The notes under the pieces were generated by a model. The model was not told the origin of the DNA. It made no database searches and saw only the letters and a program-made list of their open reading frames with translations. Position numbers and translations under genes: made by a program. DNA of 64,000 nt. Origin: Rhynochetos jubatus (lineage: Eukaryota > Chordata > Aves > Eurypygiformes > Rhynochetidae). Shown here piece after piece: positions 53,901 to 64,000 of this stretch. The stretch's first letter is position 1. Each line of letters begins with the position of its first letter. The stretch lies in NCBI GenBank assembly GCA_027574665.1, contig CM050655.1, forward strand, positions 12,333,170 through 12,397,169. The letters are read 5' to 3'.

Positions 53901-55532
53901 TTGCTTACAAAGAGTGTATTACCAACACTTCCCCAAAGAATCCACTGTTCATGTTTCCTTAGAAGAGCATATTATGGTCAAATCAGTGTGGAACATTGCT
54001 GTTTGCAGTACTTTTTGTACAAGAACTACAGTCATTGCCTAAGTTCCACAGCTGTGCTTGAATGCATAAGCAGCTTAAAATTTGTTTAGCAATCTATTCA
54101 ACATTTATGAATGTAGAAAGCTCTGTTTCTCCTGTATCTTCTAAATAGAATGCTATAAATGACATGTCTTACCAACAGTATCACCACAGTTTTAATATAA
54201 AAATGGTAAAACATTTTATATTACTTCCGTAAATTTTAAGCAAATTCTCAGGTTTCCATGGCAAAACCGATTCATCTGGTGTTTTTCACAATATTTATTA
54301 ATTTATTCAAAATCCCTATCTGAAATTCTATGCACATGCACACACAAAATTCTAACAGATCTAAATGTACTGAACTCCCATAAATACAAACTTATATCAC
54401 CACCATCTTGACACACTCCTATGCAAATTTCATGAATAATTATCTCAGCAGAAGAGCTTAAAAAATGAACGACCCACCCATCTTGCTCTAAGAAGCCCAA
54501 TGAACACATTTGAATTATATGGGTATAACAGACATCAAGCAGGCTCATTATTCAATATTTTCCCGAAAGAGAGTCTCATTTATTTTCCCAGACTGGCTTT
54601 AGGTTTTGGTCTAACAAAGTTGTTTAGGGAGGGCAGTTTCACATACTGTAAGCTCCTATAGTGTATTTAATATGGGGACGCCGCCTGTAGGACTGTAAAA
54701 CCTACTGCTAGATACGTGTCACTATAAACAATGGAAACAATCATGCCAGGAAGCAGTTGCAATTACAGCTCACCACTGATCACCCTGTCCAGTTCCATTA
54801 CGAGAAAGAATGAATTACATGTCTTTGGAACAGACTATGCTGCTTTATTGAAATCATCTTCAAGGTGGGGTAAGAAGGAAGAAGGGCTCCTGTTCTTTGA
54901 ATGCAGCATGCTTAACCAGATGGGACTATACATATGGACAAAATAATTAAGATTCAATATAAAAAACGCACTACATATTCTGCCCTCCCTGCAATTAAAA
55001 GATTTTACTTTAGGCTACGGAAGCATACTCCTACAAAAGCCAACCCAAAATAACTACAAAGAACTTTCTATATGTTAAGCTAAAAAAACACTCTGGAGGA
55101 AAGTAAGGCATGATCTGTCATAACTGCTTTTCAGCACGGTAATAGCAGAAACATTAAGGTGTTACTCCAAAACAGGATTTATGAATTAGTTTCACTCCTG
55201 TTTATATTTTGATCTATATATTTCATAACACCCTACCTTCAATTAAAGCACTCATTTTAAATTTTCTTTTAAAAGAAACTATCTTATAAGAGTAGATAGT
55301 TATTCAAGGAAACTGAAGTAACAGAAATTAGAACACCAGCTGGGCTGCACCACATTTTGTGGAGGAAAAGAAAAATGGTAATCTTTAATATTTTCAGCAA
55401 TGCTAATGACACTCAAGGGCTTGCTGACAAACGTTAAAGAGCAGATTTAACCTTTAACCCAAGTGTAGTCATTAAAATCATATTCTGAAAGCTTCAAAAT
55501 ACATCTTTTTCCCATAACAACACTCTGCACCT

Positions 55533-55706
55533 TAATTATGCAGTAGCTATTGTAGTTCATCTTCCATTTGCCTCACGTTATAATAAAGACTAATCACATT
55601 GTAGTTGGTGCTTCACTTTAAGTGAGATTTCCAATCACTTGTGTTAGTTTGCCAGTAAATGTAAATTTTTTCCAAACTACACATTTGATATTGGCACATT
55701 TAATTA
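55533..55706. promoter_or_regulatory. homeodomain/NKX-type motif cluster
   Basis: Two TAATTA cores (55533-55538 and 55701-55706) flank a palindromic TCACTTTAAGTGA (55613-55625) that resembles paired NKX half-sites. AT-rich DNA makes TAATTA common, so this is a weak call for a conserved non-coding element. Confidence 0.2.
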
Positions 55707-58689
55707 TGACTCTAAATTATGGCTGCTTTTGAATACAGATTCCCCTGAAACCTTCCAAAATCAGGATGAAAGCATATTTTTCATCATCTGTGATAGCGTT
55801 AAATGACCAATGCACATTGTTAAAGGTTCTCAATCCATGCTAGTGCCTCATTCAAAATCTAGGTTTCCTGCAGCTATAAAACCAAGTAAAACTAGACAAA
55901 GGACACATTCTTGAAAAGTCAAGAGCATTTTTGTAGAGATTTTACAACCCATTATTGGAACTTTATAACTGACTGTGGAGTTCAAGAACAAGATAATTAA
56001 TTTTATAAGCTTAAAACGTATCCTATTATATGACAGTAATTATTTACTTTAAACGTCAATATTTGTTTTGACAACAACAGAAAAACAATTTGCTTTACCT
56101 ACCACTAAATAAAAAGGTTAACACTTAAGAACGCCTGAGGCACCACTAGCTATGATTCTGCAGAGAAAGAGGGATCCAATACACCTGTTAAATGTAAATG
56201 CAAAGAGGTTTCTGAAGTTTAGCCTTATTCTAAAAGTTTTCCTTCTGCTCCTATTCAGTCAGAAATTACAACTCTACTTATTGTAAATTACATCCATCAT
56301 TTCAAGTTAATGTGCATTAAATGAATGATAGCGATTCAGTCCAAACAAGATGTCTGAGCTTCTGCTCCTGTTTCTTCTTCTGGAAAACATATATTTGATT
56401 TGACTAAGTGTTTAAAAGTTGATCTCTTGTCTGTCACTCATCCTGGCAGCCCTTCACTGATATTCTCTGTTCTGAGATTAATAAAAACTCTGCAGGCTCC
56501 TTATCCCCACAGTGAATAGAGAGACATGGAAATAGACTCAGCTGGCTGACATCAGAAAATTCCTTGGGTGCCCGGGCTAAAATGGAAACCAAAGATTTTT
56601 GCATGAACAGCTCAAAGAAAAACATTGTCTTACTCCAGAAAAGCTAACATTTTTTGAATAATTTTCAAAATCAGATCAGCAATTTCCAGTTTTGTCTTCT
56701 GTTAGAAAGGTGTTAGCAACAATGTTTTCTCTACCCTGGTATAGGATGAACCATCACGTTTCTAAGAAAGTGTCTTGATATTATCAGACAGGTTAAATTC
56801 TAACCGCAAGAGAATAGAGAAAATATGTTTAGAATAATGATGATTTTAAAATCTGATCTCTCTGATACCACTCAAGACACAGTAAGCTGCTAGCGCTTAC
56901 ATCTTTTGTCTCTGTCTAGTAGTCCGACAATTGTATCTGCTGAGGGGGAAAATGTGTGACAGATAAGGCCAGAATTTCATACTGTCCAGTAATCTATGCA
57001 GACATTTGGGCTGTGAGTGGAGCCAGTTCATACCTAATCAACTGCTTCACTGAGAAATCTTGGAGATGTCTTGCCTGGATTACTGTATATCATGGAAATT
57101 TAGACACTCTTTTGGGATGCGAAAAAACCAAGAAAACCCCACTAAGCAAAGTTAAGCCTCATTGTTATTAAATTTTCTAGCCACTAACATTTTGAATGAA
57201 GTTTAGGTAAAACTTCATCCTTAAAGATATTTCTGAAGACTTTCTTCCTCTGAATCCAGGTCCATGAGAGAGTTCAGGGCCTTGAGTCAAGCCAGATGAG
57301 CACATGAATTCCTTAAGAAAAAGAGCAGAACACTAAACATTTGGTTTGTGCATTGGCTTGTGTAAATGCCATTCATAAGGGTCTAACAGTGCTCTGAGTA
57401 TTTTGTAAAAACTTAAAAGTAAAGTTTCACTAGGACAGTTATGGTCTCATAAGCCTCCACTTTGAATCTAGTCTACTGTTACACTTAGTTTGGCCACTTC
57501 TTTTAGCAGATAACCCTTTTCTTCACGTATTGTATGAAGGTTATTAAAAAATTCTTATTAAAATAGATGGTAAAGTGATAACCTTTAAGAGCTGGCCAAA
57601 GTGCTTTCAACAAAAGATTTTTAAATTGAATAATGTTTTTTCAGCCAAACAGAAAAGTGCCATAAAGTAATATCGAGTGAACAGGTCTAGGCTGCACTCT
57701 CTTCTCAATTGATACACAGAGGGGACCTAAGCTGAAAATCTAACTTTTTCAATTAATTAAATTTCAGGTACATGGAAACATTCAGAATGTTCTGTTTTCA
57801 CTTTACCATGGAAGAAGAAAACCTCAATGCTGTCACCAAATAAATTGTTGTTCTTTGACCAGGTTCTCTAGTTACTAGTCAATGCAGCGCTGTAGCTGTA
57901 CAAGATTACTTGTGAAGAGAATGCCAAGCAGGTGCTGACTGGGTCAGTTTGTGATGATGATGTCATTCTATTTGAAGCTGTACCATATTTTCAACTGTTT
58001 GGTGTGCTGACTGCCTCCAGAAAGTGGGGGAGGCACATGTGATTTAATAGTCTCAAATGGGAGTTGGATACTTCAAATTCCTTTCAAACTCTTGCCATTA
58101 AGACTTCTGTGAATTTTACATATTGGGAAAAAAAAAATAAATCTCAAGGGTACTCTATTTATTTAGCTGCATTTCTTTTTTGCTCGTATACCGCCTTAGC
58201 CTTTGAAGAGAGGTAAGTGGAAACTAACCTCAACAGCATGAAGGAACTTCAGCCTGGAAGTTTTGAACTCAGACGACAATAATATCAACAGCGTTCAGTA
58301 TGGACATGCACAGAGATCAGACTGACTGGTCCAAGGAAGGTTCTGATAGTATATTTCTATCTATGTGCATCAGTCATATGCACAGACCTATTTGAAACAA
58401 CATAAAGGAATGATAAATAGGAAATGACAGCTGACTCAGAGGGACTATGGAGCGCTTGTGTCACTGGGGAAGGAGCAATAAGGAAAATTCTTACTGGAAT
58501 GGTGGTGATCATGATGAGCAATTTCTGCACAGATAATGGTGTGCAGTTGACCTCTTACTGTATGAATGAAACAAGAACTTACTGGGGGCTGTCAGATAAC
58601 TCTACACTGGACAGAACCCTTATCAGACCAGATACTTGTAACTGAATGCTGCTGTTTAAGTGATAATTTGCATGCACAAGGAAGAAGAA

Positions 58690-58770
58690 CACAACCAAAC
58701 CCAAAACAAACAAACAAACAAACCCACAAAAAACCCACAACCTAAAAAAAACCCCAAACACCCAAGAAAT
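58690..58770. repeat. AAAC simple repeat and A/C-rich tract
   Basis: Roughly five AAAC units (58704-58723) are followed by impure A/C-rich sequence. It is a microsatellite; the open frames across it have low-complexity translations. Confidence 0.8.
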
Positions 58771-61163
58771 TTGGCAAATAGGAGAAAAAAAATCACCACA
58801 TGTCACCACATAAATGGTTCCAAATTTCCAATGAGATCTCATTCACAAAATGTTTCAAAAGTTTAACATAACTGAATGTAGAAACTGTCATGCTCCGGTT
58901 GCACTTCTCTCTACAAAATCAGAAATTCAGCAGGCTTGGTATAGCAGCAACAAGATTCAGATACTCAGAAAAATAAGGTATCAGAAGTAAAGTCTCCTGC
59001 TTCATGGGAACAGTTTATACAAAAGCATTACAAATGCGTGGGAGTCCATGGATGTGCAAATAAGGATAAATCAGATTTTGAAGATTAATGTGTCCTTTAA
59101 ATAAATAGCAGAATTTGGGTGATCTTTTCTACTTTGCACTGATGGTGATGTCTCACAATTATGATGATAGATAAGCATTCTACTGGAGCAATCATCCATG
59201 CAAATTTGTCTAACATCAACAAGAATCGAGAACAGGGAGGCAAAACAAGCTTCTATTTTCAATAAAATATAAATAAGGTGTTAGAGTAGTGTATTTGTCA
59301 GTACTCAGGCACAGAGAGCGTAAGATTTAAAAACTCAAAGCACTGAATGCAGCAGTCCTTCATCACACAGAAATCCAGTTGAGGACAATGGAAGGGTTGC
59401 TTCATGAAAGGCTGACAAATTTGTCCCCAAGACATGATAAAACAGTGGTTATTTCTGCTTTCTTCATATTGTCATACTTAAACATAAATGGGTGAATTTC
59501 AAGCACAGCAGGAGAGCAATACAAAAACCATGGCTTCAGCAAATTGCTAAGCACCATTTTGGTGCCTGCCAGTCTCACTTACAAGCCTCTGCCAGACCAA
59601 CAAATAGAGAAATACTGAAGAAGAGGTCTTAAAATCCAACAAAATTGGGTAAGTTCATAAATCTATAAATCAGACTATAAGATAACAGGCTTATTGGCAC
59701 CACTGATTCAGAGACTTCTTTAAATAGCTTTCTTCAACTTGAACCACTGAGAGACCTAGAAGCTTTAATGCTTGTAATACCAGTCATACAGTATTAATGA
59801 TAGAAGCAATACCATAAATATTACTTATATTAATAATGCAGGTAACAGGATAAGTATTGCCTCTTTACTTTACAAGCATAACTTGAGACCCTTCAGTTGA
59901 GAGTTAAGATGACACCCGATTTTTAGTTATTTTTGCATTCTAAACCATCAGTATCAAGAGTTGTTTCCTGAAATTCATCTGCTTTTAAACATACCATGAA
60001 CTTAACATGTAGATTTAGGACTAAAAGTTTTCATGATTTTGTTCTGAAATCATGAATATTTTTAGGCTTGAGATGAGGAATTTTTCATTGGATTGCTTTT
60101 TAATAGAAATGCGCTAAAGGAATTACTGAATCAAGGCATTTACATACAAAACTCAGCTGTCAATAACAATGCTTCCAGCTAGCACTTAAGAGTCACCTAT
60201 TAGCATTACATCTTAATATCTCAAACATGATCGATACATACTTTCTTAAACTACTATTTGCAATAGAAAAGCAAGATTTCCAATTTCAGACGGAAAACTG
60301 CAGTGGAGGGAAACAAATGTCTTGTCCAGGGCCACAGAGAAAGTCTGTGGCACAAGCGGGCAAGTCTTGACTTCCAGTCTAGTGCCTTTATGACAGGATC
60401 CTACTTCCTTCCGACAAAAGAAGGAAAGAAAGCTCCAGATCCACTTCTGACAACACAAATGTACTAATGCAGTGGGGGCAAAGCTGGACGTTTTGCTAAC
60501 CTTTTTAAAGCCAGAAGCATAACATTAGCTATCACATCAGAGACGCGCTTTACTACAGCCAAATCTAATGACAGTAACAAATCCCAATAATTTCTATGGC
60601 ATACTTTGGAATAAATAAACATTGGTATCAAAATAATTCCAAAGTCTGGTCAAAACAATATCTATTAGCAAATGTACATTTAATATAGTGCAAATCCATC
60701 TACTACTGTCTTTCATAATAGCCCATGCCTTGTTCAACAGCAGGGACAAAGACAAGGTCAGGATGCGTGAGCTCCAATTTCTAGTTTTTATACTTCTCCA
60801 GGTAGAAAATAAATATTCCTTATGACTACTTACATAGCACGTTATTGTAAATCCTCATAAACACCTCAGTCACCTTTTCTTTAAATGGCTTTATCCCAAT
60901 GGCTCAACAATTACTACTTTTGCTCTTTGGCACAATATTAACAAATCACAAGGTCAAAGCTGGCTCACAAATAACTACATCAATTACTTTCTGCATGCAC
61001 AAATTGCTTCTCTGGATGATCTCAAAGGCTTCTAAAACATAGAACTCCCCCACCCACACACACACCTTTTAGGACACTTCAGGATTTAAAACCACATCAT
61101 ATTTCAACCCAGGACCACTTTCGTTCACTCCTAACTAGGTAAAACAAGAATATCTGAGAAAAA

Positions 61164-61282
61164 TTCAGGTTGGATGTGACCTCAGTAGGTCACCTAGTGC
61201 TGCCTCCTGCTGAAAGCAGGGTCAGCTGTGAGGAGCTCATCAGTGACAAGGTGCCAAAGCCTTCTCTCACATTCAAAGGTGT
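61164..61282 (-). mobile_element. old CR1 LINE 3' fragment
   Basis: The stretch beginning TTCAGGTTGGATGTGACCTC, with the block GAAAGCAGGGTCAGCTGTGA, follows the complement of a CR1 3' end but is clearly more diverged than the copies at 43736 and 50003. It is therefore an older copy or another CR1 subfamily. The far edge is approximate. Confidence 0.7.
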
Positions 61283-62092
61283 CATGAGCAAACAAAGCAG
61301 TTGGAGCTTTCACAGATGAACTTAACTCCTTTTGTATCATCAGCAACTACATTTTTCGCAAACATCTAAAACAATCTTGCACATGCATGATGTACCTTTC
61401 AGTCTGAAACTCTGAATATATAGGCACTGAATAAACTATGGGTAAGTACAGATGTAACAAAAAGGTTTGAATGTTAGTTTCTTCAGACTTTTCAATTACA
61501 AAATTTGTTTATCTTTGGCAGCAGAGTGTATGTTTTTTATTCCTTAGCAGAAGTGTAAACAGATAGTGAAGTGCACACAAGGTGCCAGCTGCTTGTATGC
61601 CAGTTACCTCACAAAAATCCTGATATTGTCTGAAAGGGTGGTTGTGAAACCCTTCAACGTATTTTCAAATATATTGAAAAAAAATTCACGATTGCTTTGA
61701 AAATAATTATAAAATCTATTTTAAAAACTATTTAAATGCCATTTTGACAAACACTACTTCCTTTTAGATTAATGGTGCATTTCTATAATATCTGGAATTC
61801 ATGAATCATGTATAATAATGGGAAAGGATTATTTGGCTTCTCTGATCTGTATTTCTCTTTAGTCAGCAAGAAATTATTCAGATGTTAAATGATGAATGGT
61901 TGCACTCTCTGCAGTCCCATGTTCTGTCACAGACTCCTTCAGCAGCTAATGTTTCTGAAATTCCTAAAACAGTTATGAGACAGTTTTTATTGCTGGTAGT
62001 TGTTGGAGCTGTATTTTCCTTCTAGAATCATCTTTCAATTGATAAACCTTTCTCTCTTTAAACTGATTTTTGAATGAAAGTAAGAAGCATGC
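61283..62092. other. intergenic, nothing recognised
   Basis: AT-rich sequence between the old CR1 fragment and the LTR fossil. No gene or repeat was recognised. Confidence 0.5.
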
Positions 62093-62430
62093 TGTATTGG
62101 GTTTGCATGGCAAGTTTTTGGTAGCGAGGGGCTACAGGGATGGCTCCTGTGAAAAGCTGCCAGAAGCTTCTCCTGTGTGTGATAGAGCCAATCCCAGCCA
62201 GCTCCAAGATATACCTGCCACTGGCCAAGGCTGAGCCAGTCAGTGATGGTGGTAGCACCTTTGGGATAACATATTTAAGGGAGGAAAAAAACCTCCAAAC
62301 TAACCCACAACCCAAAAAAGCAACTGGGAAGAGAAACTGCAGCTGGACAGAGAGTGAGGTGTGAGAACAACTCTGCAGACACCAAGGTCGATGGAGAAGG
62401 AGGGGGAAGAGGTGCTCCAGGCGCCACCCA
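62093..62430 (+). mobile_element. avian endogenous retrovirus LTR fragment
   Basis: The sequence begins TGTATTGGGTTTGCATGGCA and continues with wording I recognise from a widespread bird LTR family. This includes a block near CCACTGGCCAAGGCTGAGCC, a TATA-like element before about 62280 and a block near CTGCAGACACCAAGGTCGAT. It lies in plus orientation. No internal viral genes or second LTR are seen within the window, so it is a solo or partial LTR fossil. Its divergence from the remembered family wording suggests moderate to old age. The class is probably ERVL-like, but I cannot fix the subfamily. The open frame on the opposite strand over 62058-62465 is not a gene. Confidence 0.65.
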
Positions 62431-64000
62431 CCACACACACACATTCCACACAACACTAACCGCACTTCACTTTTGTGGCCAGTAAGACAACCATGCTTAT
62501 CATATTTCTCTGTAAAACTGTCATGTAGTTTTACACACCTTCATACAGATTAAGCAGAGTGGAGGGATTGCCTAATTCTGAATGCCAAGGACTAGTTAAC
62601 CATAACAATAAGTAAAATAATATTTTAAACTCTGCCCAAGGTGGAAAGACAGCAGAGGGGAGAACGAACATAGAGGACAGGAAAATGTATACCAAAGACG
62701 ACTTTGTCAAAAAGCTAAGTTGGTCTCAGAATGCTGTTGGCACATTTAGAATACCCATTCTTTAGAACTGATGCGATAGTGCCATCCCATACACATTTTG
62801 GCTCTGCTGAGCATCATATCCTGCCAAGTTGACTTGCAATGATCTAATGAAGAAAACGCCTGGTGGCCAGCTGTCCATCGTTTCTGTTCATTGCTGGCCT
62901 CTCTGAAAGCCGCTGGTATCAGTTAGAGCACTACGTTAAAAGGAATAAATGCTTAATCCACTTTATTTAAGATCAGAGCTTAACTCACAAGAAGTCCTGC
63001 ACAGTCTGTTGGTGAGTGACCACGGGAGACATACAGTAAAAGTTACGTATCTCTTCATGTGCTACTTATACCCTACCTTGAATCTGACTAACTCGCTGCT
63101 AGAGGGGCATTTGGTTCATGTGGTACCTGAAGCACTAATCCTAAATAAGTGAACAAATAGAGTTGTCTCTCAAAACTTATTTCTTTTCCGTTTTACTTTG
63201 ATGAATACTTATGCTATTATAATTCAATCTTTTTTCTAAATTTTAAAGCATTAAAATTTGATTAATTCAGACCAACACTTATAAATCAACAAAGCTGCAC
63301 TGAAGTTACTCGAAGTTTGCCCATTTCCATAGATTATGGCCCTAACCTCAGAAACAGGCAACCTCCTGTTACTCCCATGGAAGCTAACAGGAACTGAGTC
63401 ATGTATTTCAATGGAAACCAAGGTCAGCAAGTTGCTTAGCTCCTATGTAAAGGAAGAAGTAGTGAGGAAGGAAGGAAATAAGGATGACAGGCAGGTGTAG
63501 ATTCTTGTCTTTAAGTCAGGGACAGCCTAGTCTTCCTGCTGCAGGTCAGGGCAGGTGAGACTGGAAACCTGCAGCCACTGTCACTCTGCGGTGCATGAAG
63601 GACAGCTTTGGGGGAGCATCAAGGAAAATTCCAAGGCACTGAACAAGTCCTGCATCAATTCCTTCCTGGATGTACAAAATAGGAATCCATGGAGCGCCAC
63701 ATCTCTATGCAGGACTGAAGAAAACATGCTGTTATCCACTCTCACAAGTGACCTACAGAGCATAACAAGCAACTTGACTAAAAAGCATTGGTCTCCCTGT
63801 GAGAACACGGATTTTCCTATAAGAAGCTCTGTGCTATTTGTGCCTAAACATTTTTAGTTTGTGAAAACCTAGGCTTCCCTCCAGCTTTTGACTCTGACTC
63901 CCTCTCAGATTTGTCTTCATTTCTCCATTGCGTTCTGGTTGAAATCAGCTAACAAATTCAAGTGTCTTCATAAGAAAGCACAAAGATACATAAAAAGCAC
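62431..64000. other. intergenic, nothing recognised
   Basis: A short CA-rich stretch (to about 62455) follows the LTR fossil, then ordinary AT-rich sequence runs to the window end. Overlapping open frames on both strands near 63555-63857 show no recognisable family. Confidence 0.5.

Larger units (their letters stand above)
50125..61163. other. intergenic desert
   Basis: About 11 kb of AT-rich sequence. Apart from the short CR1 remnant at 50899-50940, a T run at 52617-52630, a homeobox-motif region near 55530-55710 and an AAAC-rich tract at 58690-58770, nothing could be recognised. Open frames are short and carry no family motifs. Confidence 0.5.

Noticed and set aside
62058-62465. Minus-strand open frame of 135 codons
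   Set aside because: It runs antisense through the LTR fossil and its CA-rich edge, with no protein family recognised.
1-64000. CRISPR arrays, operons, phage or plasmid features
   Set aside because: No regularly spaced repeats, bacterial-style gene packing or ribosome binding sites are present. The sequence is vertebrate in every respect.

Overview
The window looks like bird nuclear DNA. Vertebrate origin is shown by one recognisable coding exon with a consensus GT splice donor inside a CpG island, set in long AT-rich non-coding sequence. Bird origin (or at least sauropsid) is suggested by CR1 LINE 3' ends with the typical terminal wording and by an LTR fragment of a type I recognise from bird genomes. 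I see no Alu-, B1- or L1-type repeats. The species cannot be named from this sequence.

Layout. Positions 1-7911 are the first part of a large intron. Positions 7912-8615, read on the minus strand, are the first coding exon of NRG3 (neuregulin 3, an EGF-family ligand of ERBB4). It lies in a CpG island spanning about 7250-9345, which also holds the presumed 5' UTR and promoter (above 8615). From about 9350 to 64000 the sequence lies upstream of NRG3. It is intergenic and gene-poor: I find no other exon, tRNA, rRNA or convincing small-RNA gene. The only mobile-element remains I can support there are five CR1 pieces (37640-38326, 43736-43920, 50003-50124, 50899-50940, 61164-61282) and one retroviral LTR fossil (62093-62430).

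Main observations. (1) The NRG3 exon does not read in one frame as given. It begins in one frame and ends in another, and the switch maps to a run of ten C (minus strand, 8296-8305). Nine or twelve C would give a continuous reading that follows the mammalian NRG3 protein on both sides. This is most likely a homopolymer error, although a real variant is possible. (2) A perfect inverted repeat with 31-bp arms and an 8-base loop lies at 10788-10857. It looks like a template-switch product or a hairpin of unknown use. (3) Several small islands of retained CpG or clustered transcription-factor motifs in the desert could be distant NRG3 enhancers. I found no multi-gene system and no clear sign of a novel biological machine.
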